Assembly (NCBI RefSeq): GCF_900105905.1 | Contig: NZ_FNSV01000005.1 | Location: 5,208,001 to 5,272,000 of the forward strand | DNA length: 64,000 bases | Reading direction: 5' to 3' | Source: Rhodococcus koreensis | GTDB taxonomy: Bacteria > Actinomycetota > Actinomycetes > Mycobacteriales > Mycobacteriaceae | In this document: positions 33,627-42,079 of the stretch, in pieces | Position numbering within the stretch: the stretch's first letter is position 1 | How the letters are laid out: each line of letters opens with the position of its first letter | Translations under genes and position numbers: made by a program | The notes under the pieces: generated by a model | What the model was told of the DNA's origin: nothing | Database searches by the model: none | Seen by the model: only the letters and a program-made list of their open reading frames with translations

Positions 33627-34844
33627 ATGTCCGACAACAGAGCAGTCGTTTACGCCGGCGCCGGAAAGGTCGACGTCGTCGACGTCGACTTCCCCTCCTT
33701 CACCCTGCAGGACGGCCCCGGAGTCAATCCGGCCAGTGTGGGACGCGAGTGCCCGCACGGCGTCATCCTCAAGGTCGTCTCCACCAACATCTGCGGCAGC
33801 GACCAGCACATGGTCCGTGGCCGCACCACCGCACCCGAGGGCCTGGTCCTCGGCCACGAGATCACCGGTGAGGTGATCGAGGTCGGACCGGATGTCGAGT
33901 TCGTCAAGGTCGGCGACCTGTGCTCGGTCCCGTTCAACATCGCCTGCGGCCGCTGCCGCAACTGCAAGGAGGGCAAGACCGGGATCTGCCTGAACGTCAA
34001 CCCCGACCGGCCCGGCGCCGCCTACGGCTACGTCGACATGGGCGGGTGGGTCGGCGGGCAGGCCCAGTACGTCATGGTCCCCTACGCCGACTGGAACCTG
34101 CTGAAATTCCCTGACCGGGACCAGGCAATGGAGAAGATCCTCGACCTGACCATGCTCTCGGACATCTTCCCCACCGGCTTCCACGGCTGCGTCACCGCCG
34201 GCGTCGGAGTCGGGTCCACCGTCTACATCGCCGGTGCCGGCCCGGTCGGCCTCGCGGCCGCCACCAGCGCGCAACTCCTCGGCGCCGCGGTGGTGATCGT
34301 CGGTGACCTCAACAAGGACCGGCTCGCTCAGGCGCGCAGCTTCGGCTGTGAAACCGTCGACGTCAGCCAGGGTGACCCGAAGGATCAGATCGAGCAACTC
34401 CTCGGCGTGCCCGAGGTCGACTGCGGTGTCGACGCCGTCGGCTTCGAGGCCCGCGGCCACGGCCATGGTGCGGCGGCGGAGGCACCGGCGACCGTCCTCA
34501 ACTCACTCATGGAACTCACCGCCGCCGGAGGCGCGATCGGCATCCCGGGCCTCTACGTCACCGGCGATCCCGGGGCCGTCGACGAGGCCGCCAAGGTCGG
34601 CGCCCTCTCCCTGAGCCTCGGCACGGGATGGGCGAAGTCGTTGTCCTTCGCCACCGGTCAGTGCCCGGTGATGAGTTACCACCGTCGGCTGATGATGGCC
34701 ATCCTCCACGACAAGGTCCACATCGCCACAGCCGTCAACGCGAAGCCGATCCGCCTCGAGGACGCCCCCCGGGGCTACGCCGACTTCGACTCCGGTGCCG
34801 CCACGAAGTTCGTCCTCGACCCGCACGGGCTCATCTCCGCCTGA
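33627..34844 (+). CDS. fdhA: Glutathione-independent formaldehyde dehydrogenase
   Basis: A 405-residue zinc dehydrogenase. Catalytic zinc ligands are Cys56 (NICGSDQH) and His77-Glu78 (GHEITG), and the structural zinc cysteines are 107, 110, 113 and 121 (CGRCRNC). The NAD motif is IAGAGPVGLAA. The sequence follows Pseudomonas-type FdhA, which dismutates or oxidises formaldehyde using bound NAD. Following vanAB, it detoxifies the formaldehyde released by demethylation. The ATG at 33627 begins the family N-terminus (NRAVVYAGAGKV). Confidence 0.88.
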   Translation: MSDNRAVVYAGAGKVDVVDVDFPSFTLQDGPGVNPASVGRECPHGVILKVVSTNICGSDQHMVRGRTTAPEGLVLGHEITGEVIEVGPDVEFVKVGDLCSVPFNIACGRCRNCKEGKTGICLNVNPDRPGAAYGYVDMGGWVGGQAQYVMVPYADWNLLKFPDRDQAMEKILDLTMLSDIFPTGFHGCVTAGVGVGSTVYIAGAGPVGLAAATSAQLLGAAVVIVGDLNKDRLAQARSFGCETVDVSQGDPKDQIEQLLGVPEVDCGVDAVGFEARGHGHGAAAEAPATVLNSLMELTAAGGAIGIPGLYVTGDPGAVDEAAKVGALSLSLGTGWAKSLSFATGQCPVMSYHRRLMMAILHDKVHIATAVNAKPIRLEDAPRGYADFDSGAATKFVLDPHGLISA

Positions 34845-35198
34845 ACTCGCCCGGCTTCCGAATGATCAGAGTCGTGCCGCCAGGTTCGAGTTGAGCGTGG
34901 CGGCACACTGACAGGCGCTGCCCAACCGGCCTAGTCAGCGGGGGCTTCCACCCCGCCGCGGGATGAGGCGGCATCCGTTGCATGCGGATCCGCTCACACC
35001 CTCGGCGTCGGGTGTGTACCTTCCGTGCAGGCCAGGAGGATCGCGGTTGCGTCGACGCAACCGGCACCGACATAATGTGAGTGCCTGAGGCAGTAGCCGA
35101 GGGAAGTGGTTCGTGTAGGAGGTCTCCGGGGCGTAAGTACCCCTGTAGGCAGCCCCACCCAGCGGTTTCCAGCCTTGCGCGCCCACCCACATACGATG
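34845..35198. other. Noncoding stretch at the end of the vanillate operon, with a 20-bp perfect palindrome
   Basis: No gene is recognised. CGGTTGCGTCGACGCAACCG (35044-35063) is a perfect palindrome, and CACACCC...GGGTGTG (about 34995-35016) forms a second hairpin. These may be binding sites or ends of lost elements. Confidence 0.4.
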
Positions 35199-35221
35199 AA
35201 CGCCCCTCGCAGAGGGGCGTT
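35199..35221 (-). terminator. Hairpin terminator after the DUF3800 gene
   Basis: AACGCCCCTC pairs perfectly with GAGGGGCGTT around GCA. It begins 10 bp beyond the stop of the leftward DUF3800 gene. Confidence 0.7.
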
Positions 35222-35230
35222 CTCGTGTTT

Positions 35231-35767
35231 CTACACCCGCACGACGGTGATGCGGTGCGCGATCTTTGCCCGCATGCTGCCGCCTCGGCCCCAGGCCCAG
35301 GCATGGACATCGGGCAACCATAAGAGTGGATTCGAGGGTCGGTCGTGGGTGTACCGGAACGGGGCCCCGGCGCCGAGTTCGTCGCGAATGATCCGGTTGT
35401 CCTCGTGGTCCTGATCGCACGACTCGATGACCAGGTTCGTCACCGGCATCTGCGCCAAATCCCGCACCGCGGCAGCCAAGGTGACGTCGCGGGCCTGGCG
35501 TTCGTTGACCTTCCGCGAGCTCATCACATAGATCCGGCTGGTCGCCTCCAGCCGGGCAACCTCGGCGACAATCTTCGGTGCCAACTTCTTCCCGACACCG
35601 GTCATGTGAATGCGGGAGTGCCCGGGCGGGCGGAGCGCGTTCATCTGCTTCCGAAGAGCCGCCAGATCGCCGGTCGCCACGGTCACCGCGCACAGGGCGT
35701 ACTCACCCCGCTTGGATTCGTCGATGAACGCATGCACGCGGAGCAGTCTCTCACCCACTCGCGACAA
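35231..35767 (-). CDS. DUF3800-type protein (RNase H-like fold)
   Basis: A 178-residue protein. An early strand carries the acidic pair (VHAFIDESKRGEYALC), then NALRPPGHSRIHMTG, then VIESCDQDHEDNRIIRDEL, and it ends near ADVHAWAW-like HAWAWGRGG. The D-E-S start and the later acidic residues fit the DUF3800 family, common in phage and mobile DNA, of unknown function. It sits at the seam of the transposon cargo next to an HNH fragment. It looks intact. Confidence 0.6.
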   Translation of the reverse strand: MSRVGERLLRVHAFIDESKRGEYALCAVTVATGDLAALRKQMNALRPPGHSRIHMTGVGKKLAPKIVAEVARLEATSRIYVMSSRKVNERQARDVTLAAAVRDLAQMPVTNLVIESCDQDHEDNRIIRDELGAGAPFRYTHDRPSNPLLWLPDVHAWAWGRGGSMRAKIAHRITVVRV

Positions 35768-35841
35768 CCTTCGCAGGCCACACGGTTATCGCAGGTCCTG
35801 CTAAGGCATTGGGTCGCGACAGTTTTGCGCTACCCGACCAG

Positions 35842-36297
35842 TTACCAGAGGGTGAGCGGAAGGCCTGCCGCTTCGGCACACCGGATCCGCTCTTCGATCC
35901 TGTTGGTGTCGTCGCCGCGCCCGATGCCGGTGCGGATGGCGGCCGCGACTGCGCGGATGCGCCCGCCCGGGCCGCGGACGTCGGAAAGCGGGCTGGCGAG
36001 ATTGCGGCGCCGCAGGTGGTACTCGGTGCGGTTGACTGTGTTGGTGCCCAGCCGCATGTGCTGTGGGTTGACGCAGCCGGCGAAATCGCACTGATGGCAC
36101 AGCACCGCGTCGTCGGCGCCGGACCACCCCAGCCGCGGAATGACGCCGTACTCGAGCTGGTACGCGAACAGATGCGCGGGAACGGTGCCACGGCGCGAGG
36201 GTCCGGGCAGGCTGGCGGCACGGAAGACTGGTGGGGTGCGATATTCGAAAGGTGTCGTATTCCATCCCCCACCGCAGCGGCTCCGGGTCCCGTCTCA
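35842..36297 (-). pseudogene. HNH endonuclease-like fragment, N-terminus lost
   Basis: The frame reads LFAYQLEYGVIPRLGW, then VLCHQCDFAGCVNPQHMRLG and TNTVNRTEYHLRRRN. The C-D-x3-C-V-N-P-x-H pattern is that of a small HNH nuclease. The frame stays open up to about 36297 but has no ATG; the only possible internal start is GTG 36103-36105. The upstream side joins resolvase debris. The gene therefore seems truncated by the rearrangement at this seam. Confidence 0.55.
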
Positions 36298-36715
36298 CGC
36301 GTGGTCCGGGCATAGAAGATCAGGCGTGACGGTCCATCCGGCGGCGGTGAGCCATCGCTGGACCGGCTTGGTCAGATCACCTTTTTCGGCCAGCTCAGCG
36401 AGTCTGCCGGCGAGGATGGGGCCGTCGCCGCAGATTCTGCAGGCGATGTCGAATGCCGGTTGCCCGGGTTCGCAATGCCGACAGTGGTGTCGGCCGATGA
36501 CCGTTCCGCGGTGGTCGGGATCGGGATGGAGCCAAATCACCGCCTCGACCGGCTCGGGCGGTCAACGCTGCACCTGATCACCCTCGGCGCCGACCTGCGC
36601 GAGCGCGGCATCGGGCTGAAGGGTGATCACCAGGACGTCGTCGGCGCGGAGCCGCGCCAGCACCAGATCGAGTTGAGGGCGTGACGCTTTCGCCCCGCCC
36701 GCGTGGTCGACGTGG
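36298..36715. pseudogene. Scrambled partial copy of the resolvase gene
   Basis: On the reverse strand, 36540 to 36298 encodes a near copy of the resolvase C-terminus (HCRHCEPGQPAFDIAC, CGDGPILAG). Then 36543-36620, on the forward strand, encodes RLDRLGRSTLHLITLGADLR, which belongs to the catalytic domain, and 36630-36715 is again a reverse-strand copy of the segment found at 18235-18330. One piece is inverted and others are missing, so it cannot be expressed as a resolvase. It marks an old recombination point inside the cargo. Confidence 0.8.
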
Positions 36716-36771
36716 ATTCTCGACAGCTTGAGAGCGAAGTCGGCAGTGTGATTGCACTGTAACCTTGGGCG

Positions 36772-38037
36772 TCAGGCCACGGTTGAGCCCGCATGGCCAC
36801 CGTCGGCGCCGCTCAGCAGTCGGACCGCGATCAGCAACTCCTGGACGTCGACAATTCGCCGCAGGTCATATCCGGTGCGCGCGGCGATACGGTCGAGTCG
36901 GTAGTACATGGTGTTCACGTGGGTGTGCAGGCGTTCGGCCGCGATCTTTGCGTTCAGGTCCGCGTCGATGTAGGCGAGCAGTGTCGCGATCAGAACACCG
37001 CCACGACGTAGGTCGTCCTCGACGAACATCCGTAGCTTTGGGCGGATCAGGCGGTGCACTGTCGGGTCGGGTCGGCTTACCAGGTAGTCGAAGGTCGACA
37101 GCCGCGGCATAGCCCGGATCCCGGGCTCGCGGGCCAATCCGTCGCGGGCGACACACGCTTCGGCGTATGCGTCGGACACCGAGCCGTGGCCGGCGTGCTC
37201 GGTCGAGACACCGAGGCACAAGCTCAGGCCGGCACGCTTCAGCTGCGCGTGCGCGCGAGTGAGCCGATCGATGAGCGCGTCGACCGAGCCCACCACGGGC
37301 GAGACACCGATCAACTCGTCTTGGCGGACGACGGTGAGTCCACGGTTTCCGGTTCCGAAGGCGCTGTGCAGCGTAATCAGCGCCTCGCGCAAGCTCTGGC
37401 CCGGGGCCAGCGACTGCGCCGGCACGGCAGAGGCTACGACCAGGCGTGTCGAGGTCTCGAGGCCGACTTCGCGAAGCAGGCCCCGTCGGGGCCCCGCAGC
37501 CGGCTCCCGCCCGGCCAGCAGATCCTCGAGCAGGTCGCGGCGCGCCCGGTCGCCGTCGGCGACGTCCAGCTGCTGGGCCTTCAGGTAGGTCTGGGCGGCG
37601 ACCGAGGCTCCGGCCTCGATTACCTGCATCACGTGCGAGACCTGACCGAGCGCCGCGTCGCGCAGTTGCCGATCCCCGCCGCAGGCCGTGACGATGCCGT
37701 GCCACAGATTCTCCTGGTTGAGTCGGTAGGCACGTAGGAAGTCGGCGAGGCCGACGCCCTGACGCACCCGCCGCGTGGCCTGCGAGGCGGTCATCGGGAA
37801 GTCCTCGGGCCTCGCGGCGCGGCCTTCGCGCAGGGTGTCGAGCACCACCCGAAAGACCGCGTCGATGTGGCGGTGAAGGTCGTCCCGCAGACTCGCGTCG
37901 GGACTTGCGGAATATGCCCCCACTTCGTCCCAGGTGCGCTGCACGGACGACTCCACGATCTCCTGGAGTGAGCCATGCACCCGCTCGGCGATTCGTACGA
38001 CCCGCGGGTCGGCTGGGGAGGTTGCTGGCACGTTCAC
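36772..38037 (-). CDS. PucR/CdaR-type transcriptional regulator
   Basis: A 421-residue protein. A helical N-terminal sensor region (RsbRD_N-like, with RRVRQGVGLADFLRAYRLNQ) is followed by a GGDEF-like middle and the C-terminal PucR HTH (NAKIAAERLHTHVNTMYYRL, about 365-385). It is divergent from an MHS transporter gene with a palindrome between. It probably activates the transporter in response to its substrate. It is a different protein from the PucR-type regulator at 325-1518. Confidence 0.83.
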   Translation of the reverse strand: MNVPATSPADPRVVRIAERVHGSLQEIVESSVQRTWDEVGAYSASPDASLRDDLHRHIDAVFRVVLDTLREGRAARPEDFPMTASQATRRVRQGVGLADFLRAYRLNQENLWHGIVTACGGDRQLRDAALGQVSHVMQVIEAGASVAAQTYLKAQQLDVADGDRARRDLLEDLLAGREPAAGPRRGLLREVGLETSTRLVVASAVPAQSLAPGQSLREALITLHSAFGTGNRGLTVVRQDELIGVSPVVGSVDALIDRLTRAHAQLKRAGLSLCLGVSTEHAGHGSVSDAYAEACVARDGLAREPGIRAMPRLSTFDYLVSRPDPTVHRLIRPKLRMFVEDDLRRGGVLIATLLAYIDADLNAKIAAERLHTHVNTMYYRLDRIAARTGYDLRRIVDVQELLIAVRLLSGADGGHAGSTVA

Positions 38038-38060
38038 GACACTCGCTCACTCACTTTGTG

Positions 38061-38075
38061 TGTGGTTCGACCACA
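38061..38075. promoter_or_regulatory. Candidate operator TGTGGT-TCG-ACCACA
   Basis: A perfect 6-bp inverted repeat, 24 bp upstream of the PucR-type gene and 145 bp upstream of the transporter, in a divergent promoter region. Confidence 0.45.
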
Positions 38076-38219
38076 AGGGTTTTCGGAAGATCCTGTGACT
38101 GGCCCATCGTGTGTCCGGGGTCACGTCCGAGGACAGTTCTGTTCTGAGGGACGGCGGGAGCTCGACTGAGCCCGCCGATGACTGAACGCCGCGGCAGCGG
38201 CTCGACCAGTGAGGCATTC

Positions 38220-39554
38220 ATGACGATCAGAACCAGCCGGGGCGCGGCCCCGGGGCAGTCTTCCGCCCTCCGACGTCCGATGGCTCGCATCGCTGCGGCC
38301 TCGTTGGTCGGTACGACGATCGAGTTCTACGACTTCCTGATCTACGGCACCGCTGCGGCTCTCGTGTTCGGCCCGCTGTTCTTTCCCTCGTTCGGTCCGG
38401 GCGCGGCGACCGTGGCGGCGATTGCGACCTTCGGAATTGCGTTCGTGGTGCGCCCGCTGGGCGCGATCGTGTTCGGCCACTACGGAGATCGGCTGGGCCG
38501 CAAGCGCACGCTGGTCACCAGCCTGGTTGTCATGGGCGGCTCGACCTTCGCGATCGGTCTGGTCCCGACCGCGGACACCATCGGGGTTGCCGCGCCGTTG
38601 ATGCTGGTGTTTCTGCGCGTTCTGCAGGGCCTTGCGCTCGGCGGCGAGTGGGCGGGAGCGGCGCTGCTGACCTCGGAATACGCTGACTCCGGCGAGCGCG
38701 GGAAGTACAGCATGTTCCCGCAGCTCGGCCCCGGGATCGGCGTCGCGCTGTCGAGTGCGACCTTCCTGCTGACCTCCTTGACCATGAGCAGTGCCGCGTT
38801 TGCGGCGTGGGGTTGGCGGATTCCGTTCCTGATCAGTGCCGTGCTCGTCTGCGTGGGCCTGTGGGTCCGACTCAATATTGCCGAGACGCCGTCGTTCACC
38901 AAGGTCGTGGAGGGTCGGCAGCAGCTCAAGCTCCCGTTCCTCGACGCGATCCGCGATCAGTGGCGGCAGATTCTGCTCGGCGGTGGCATGCTGTCGATGA
39001 CATTCGGCTGTTTCTATATCTCGATCGTCTTCCTCACCGGCTATGCCAGCGCCGCGCCGGAGGTCGGCGTCCTCGGTCTGCCTCAGCGGTCGATTCTCGT
39101 GGTCAATATCCTTGCTGCCCTTGTCATGTGCGTTGTCGTCGTCGCGTCGGCGATCCTGTCCGACCGGTTCGGGCGCCGTGCAGTCCTGCTCACCGGCACC
39201 TGCTTCGGCATCGTCGCCGGACCGCTCGCCTTCGCGGTCATGCAGCCCGGCAACGCGGTCTCGTTCTTCATGGCGATGGCGGTACTGATGATCACCCTCG
39301 GCATCCCCTACGGTCCGGCCGCCGCCTACCTGCCCGAGCTGTTCCATGCCCGCTACCGCTACAGCGGTGCCGGCATGGCATACAACCTGGCCGGCATCCT
39401 CGGCGGTGCCGTGCCGCTGCTCCTCGCCGACCGGTTGGTCGACGCCTTCGGCAAGGCGGGCATCGCCGGGTTCCTCTCTGCCCTCGCCGTCGTCAGCACG
39501 GCCTGCCTGATTGCGCTCAAGGAGCCGCTGGGCGAAACCATGGACGACGAGTGA
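38220..39554 (+). CDS. MFS transporter, metabolite:H+ symporter (MHS) family
   Basis: A 444-residue membrane protein with 12 hydrophobic helices. The loop 2-3 signature is GHYGDRLGRKR, and LGGEWAGAALL and SERGKYSMFPQLG are the segments typical of MHS carriers for organic and aromatic acids (shikimate, alpha-ketoglutarate and ShiA-like). ATG 38220 is preferred because gtgagg precedes it; ATG 38178 is in the same frame. Uptake of the substrate of one of the cargo pathways is likely. Confidence 0.85.
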   Translation: MTIRTSRGAAPGQSSALRRPMARIAAASLVGTTIEFYDFLIYGTAAALVFGPLFFPSFGPGAATVAAIATFGIAFVVRPLGAIVFGHYGDRLGRKRTLVTSLVVMGGSTFAIGLVPTADTIGVAAPLMLVFLRVLQGLALGGEWAGAALLTSEYADSGERGKYSMFPQLGPGIGVALSSATFLLTSLTMSSAAFAAWGWRIPFLISAVLVCVGLWVRLNIAETPSFTKVVEGRQQLKLPFLDAIRDQWRQILLGGGMLSMTFGCFYISIVFLTGYASAAPEVGVLGLPQRSILVVNILAALVMCVVVVASAILSDRFGRRAVLLTGTCFGIVAGPLAFAVMQPGNAVSFFMAMAVLMITLGIPYGPAAAYLPELFHARYRYSGAGMAYNLAGILGGAVPLLLADRLVDAFGKAGIAGFLSALAVVSTACLIALKEPLGETMDDE

Positions 39555-39775
39555 AGAACGCCTCGGGGACGGCTGCAACCAGCGCCGCACCGATCCCCCG
39601 GCCGGTGCACGGGCGAGCCGATCCCATTGGTGGTGCCGGGGGGAACGCAGCACTCGAGATCGGCGGCGCACACACCGGCGACTGGATGCACGATGACGCC
39701 AGTGCCCACAATCGCTCCGCGGCAGTCGGGAAATGCTCGGCACCAGGCCGACACCGAGATGCGAGCACGACGGCC

Positions 39776-40501
39776 CTACCCGGTCGCGGAGCCTTTCGCG
39801 GCGCCGACAACAACGTCGACGAGCTGGGTGGCCAGTTTCTCCGAGGACTGCGGGTTCTGACCGGTGTAGAGGTTGCGGTCGACGACCACATGTGGGCGCA
39901 GCAGGATCAGTCCTTTGGAGTACTCGGCGCCAACTTCTTTCAGTTTGTCCTCCAACAGCCACGGCGCCTTCTTGGCGAATCGGTTCAGCAGTTCTTCGCG
40001 GTTGGACAGCCCGGTCATTCGGTAACCGGCGAAGGCCGAGGTGCCGTCGGGGTTGGTTGCGGCCAGGACCGCGGCCGGCGCGTGGCACAGCAGGGCCAGC
40101 GGTTTACCCGATGCCAGACGGTGGGTCAGCAGTTCGCCGGAGGTCTTGTCGTAGGCGAGATCTTCCATCGGGCCGTGTCCGCCCGGGTAGAACACCAGGT
40201 CGTATTCGTCCGAATCCACCGAATTCAGCGACGCCGGGTGGGAGAGTACGTCGGCGATGCTGTCGAGGTAGTTCTTCACATCGCGGCGCTTCCACGGCAT
40301 TCCCCCGGAAATGCCGAGGCTGAGCTGATCGAGCGTCGGTGCCTTGCCGCCGGGGGTGGCCACGGTGATGTCCCATCCGGCTTCGGTGAAGATGCGGTGG
40401 GGCACCGCGAGCTCCTCGGCCCAGTATCCCGAGGGATGCACGGTGCCGTCGTTGAGGGTCCACCGGTCGGCTGCGGTTACTACGAATAGGACCTTCGTCA
40501 T
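39776..40501 (-). CDS. DJ-1/PfpI-family protein (Hsp31-like, putative glyoxalase III or chaperone)
   Basis: A 241-residue protein. The nucleophile elbow is Cys139-His140 (LALLCHAPAAVL), the glutamate of the triad is in GYWAEELAVP (29-30), and FYPGGHGPMEDL is at 104-115. Class I glutamine-amidotransferase-like Hsp31 proteins act on methylglyoxal or repair glycated proteins. Its promoter carries the ATGTAAGC operator shared with the old-yellow-enzyme and decarboxylase-like genes, so it belongs to that regulon and may protect against a reactive carbonyl intermediate. Confidence 0.82.
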   Translation of the reverse strand: MTKVLFVVTAADRWTLNDGTVHPSGYWAEELAVPHRIFTEAGWDITVATPGGKAPTLDQLSLGISGGMPWKRRDVKNYLDSIADVLSHPASLNSVDSDEYDLVFYPGGHGPMEDLAYDKTSGELLTHRLASGKPLALLCHAPAAVLAATNPDGTSAFAGYRMTGLSNREELLNRFAKKAPWLLEDKLKEVGAEYSKGLILLRPHVVVDRNLYTGQNPQSSEKLATQLVDVVVGAAKGSATG

Positions 40502-40572
40502 GATGTGTTCCTCTCGAACGGGGCGTCACCGGGCCACGTGGGATGGTTTCGGTCTCGGCACACCGCCGAATG

Positions 40573-40613
40573 TGCACACTGCTTACATTATGCGGGTGGT
40601 GTGCGCGCGTCAA
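40573..40613 (-). promoter_or_regulatory. Promoter and TetR-type operator of the DJ-1 gene
   Basis: On the reverse strand there is a -35 TTGACG (40613-40608), a 17-bp spacer and a -10 TAATGT (40590-40585), running straight into ATGTAAGCAGTG. The same ATGTAAGCAGTG string occurs at 42719-42730 before the decarboxylase-like gene. Confidence 0.65.
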
Positions 40614-40694
40614 CAGGTGGATGCCTTTGCCGCGAGGGGCAGGGCGCGGAGTAGTGGAAGGTTCGCCGCGCTGGATGGAGAGGTAAGCGCGGGA

Positions 40695-41972
40695 TCACAC
40701 GCGGGAGGCGCCGGTCTCGCTGCGCGGCTGGGAAGCGAGCCACTTCGAGTACTGCCGGAGCGCGCGGCGTTTGACCAGCTGATCGGCGACGAGAGCGCGG
40801 GCCGGGCCGACGCCGACCGCGGGCTGCTTCCCGCGGGCCAACCGGCGCAGCTGATAGCGCACCATGCCCATGCCGGCGAGGGACGCGAGCGGCTTGTCCT
40901 TCCACGTGACCGGCTCGAGCGACGCAGTGGCGTCGGTTCCCGCGCGCCAGCGCGCCGGCAGATCGGGTGTGACGGCGAGGGCGGTGCCGATGCCGACGAG
41001 TGCGACGTTGTTGGCGAGTACGTGCTCCGCGGTCTCGCGGCGGGTGATTCCCCCGGTCAGCATGAGCGGTACGGGGCTGTTCTGGGCCAGTTCGGCCGCC
41101 AGTTCCAGGAAGTAGGCTTCCCGGGCCGCGGTGCGCCCGTCCACCGGGCGCCCGGACATCGCCGGGCTTTCGTAGCTACCGCCGGAGATCTCGACCAGGT
41201 CGACGCCGAGTGGGGCCAGCATGGCGATCACGGTGCGGGCGTCGGCGGCGTCGAACCCGCCGCGTTGGAAATCGGCGGAGTTGAGTTTGACCGCGACCGC
41301 GAAGGTGGGCGAGACCTGTGAGCGCACCTCCCGCACGATGTCGAGGAGCATTCGCGCCCGATTCTCGAGCGAACCACCCCACTCGTCGGTGCGGGTGTTG
41401 ACCAGCGGCGAGAGAAACTGCGACAGCAGGTAGCCGTGTGCGGCGTGAATCTCGACACCGTCGAACCCGGCCGCTTCCGCTCGCCGCGCGGTGGTCGCGA
41501 AGCGGGCCACGGTGTCGTGGATCTGCTGCGGTGTCATGGCGGTAGGACGACCGAAGTTCTTCGAGTGCTTGCCGACGTCCACCGCCTTGTCGGACGGCCC
41601 CCAGATGACACCGGGCATGTTCGCCTGGATCTGCCGACCGGGGTGGCTGATCTGCATCCACATGGCGGCACCGCCGGCCTTCCCCGCCTTCGCCCAGGCG
41701 GCAAACGGTCCCAGCGGCGAACCCTCGTCGAGCACCACACCCCCGGGGCCGGTGAGCGCCTCCGCGTGCACCATCACGTTCCCCGTGATCAGCACGCCGG
41801 CCCCGCCGGCGCCCCACCGGCGATACAACTCGATCAGCCCCTCGGTGGGCAGCTGCCCCATGGCGGCCATCCCCTCCTCCATCGCGGCCTTCGCAATCCG
41901 GTTGGGCAGCAATTGCCCGGACCGCAACGTGATCGGCTGGAACAAGTCGGTGGCGAATATTTCCTTGGACAC
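40695..41972 (-). CDS. NADH:flavin oxidoreductase, old yellow enzyme family
   Basis: A 425-residue FMN enzyme. The substrate-binding segment is SHPGRQ, and the long active-site motif HAAHGYLLSQFLSPLVN continues as RTDEWGGSLENR. The barrel end carries the phosphate-binding GG and GIGTALA. It reduces activated C=C bonds of enones or acts as a dienoyl reductase-like enzyme; no 4Fe-4S extension is present. It is divergent from the TetR gene with shared operators, so it is the prime target of that repressor. Confidence 0.85.
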   Translation of the reverse strand: MSKEIFATDLFQPITLRSGQLLPNRIAKAAMEEGMAAMGQLPTEGLIELYRRWGAGGAGVLITGNVMVHAEALTGPGGVVLDEGSPLGPFAAWAKAGKAGGAAMWMQISHPGRQIQANMPGVIWGPSDKAVDVGKHSKNFGRPTAMTPQQIHDTVARFATTARRAEAAGFDGVEIHAAHGYLLSQFLSPLVNTRTDEWGGSLENRARMLLDIVREVRSQVSPTFAVAVKLNSADFQRGGFDAADARTVIAMLAPLGVDLVEISGGSYESPAMSGRPVDGRTAAREAYFLELAAELAQNSPVPLMLTGGITRRETAEHVLANNVALVGIGTALAVTPDLPARWRAGTDATASLEPVTWKDKPLASLAGMGMVRYQLRRLARGKQPAVGVGPARALVADQLVKRRALRQYSKWLASQPRSETGASRV

Positions 41973-42017
41973 CTCGAACCCTTTCGGTCAAAGGCTTCCG
42001 GGCGACCCCGAAAGCAA

Positions 42018-42059
42018 GTAAGCGCCGCTTACACTAAGCTGGAATGTAAGCGGCGTCAA
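42018..42059. promoter_or_regulatory. Divergent promoter with GTAAGC operators (OYE/TetR)
   Basis: Half-sites are GTAAGC (42018-42023), GCTTAC (42027-42032) and ATGTAAGC (42044-42051). The long inverted pair CGCCGCTTAC...GTAAGCGGCG spans 42024-42055. On the reverse strand TTGACG (42059-42054), 17 bp, then TAGTGT (42036-42031) forms a good promoter for the old yellow enzyme, with GCTTACAT two bases after the -35. Confidence 0.7.
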
Positions 42060-42079
42060 CAACCGAGGAGGTTGAGTAC

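Noticed and set aside
38121..40088. Long reverse reading frame over the MHS transporter
   Set aside because: Shadow of a 12-helix transporter gene; it has no ribosome site and no family motif.
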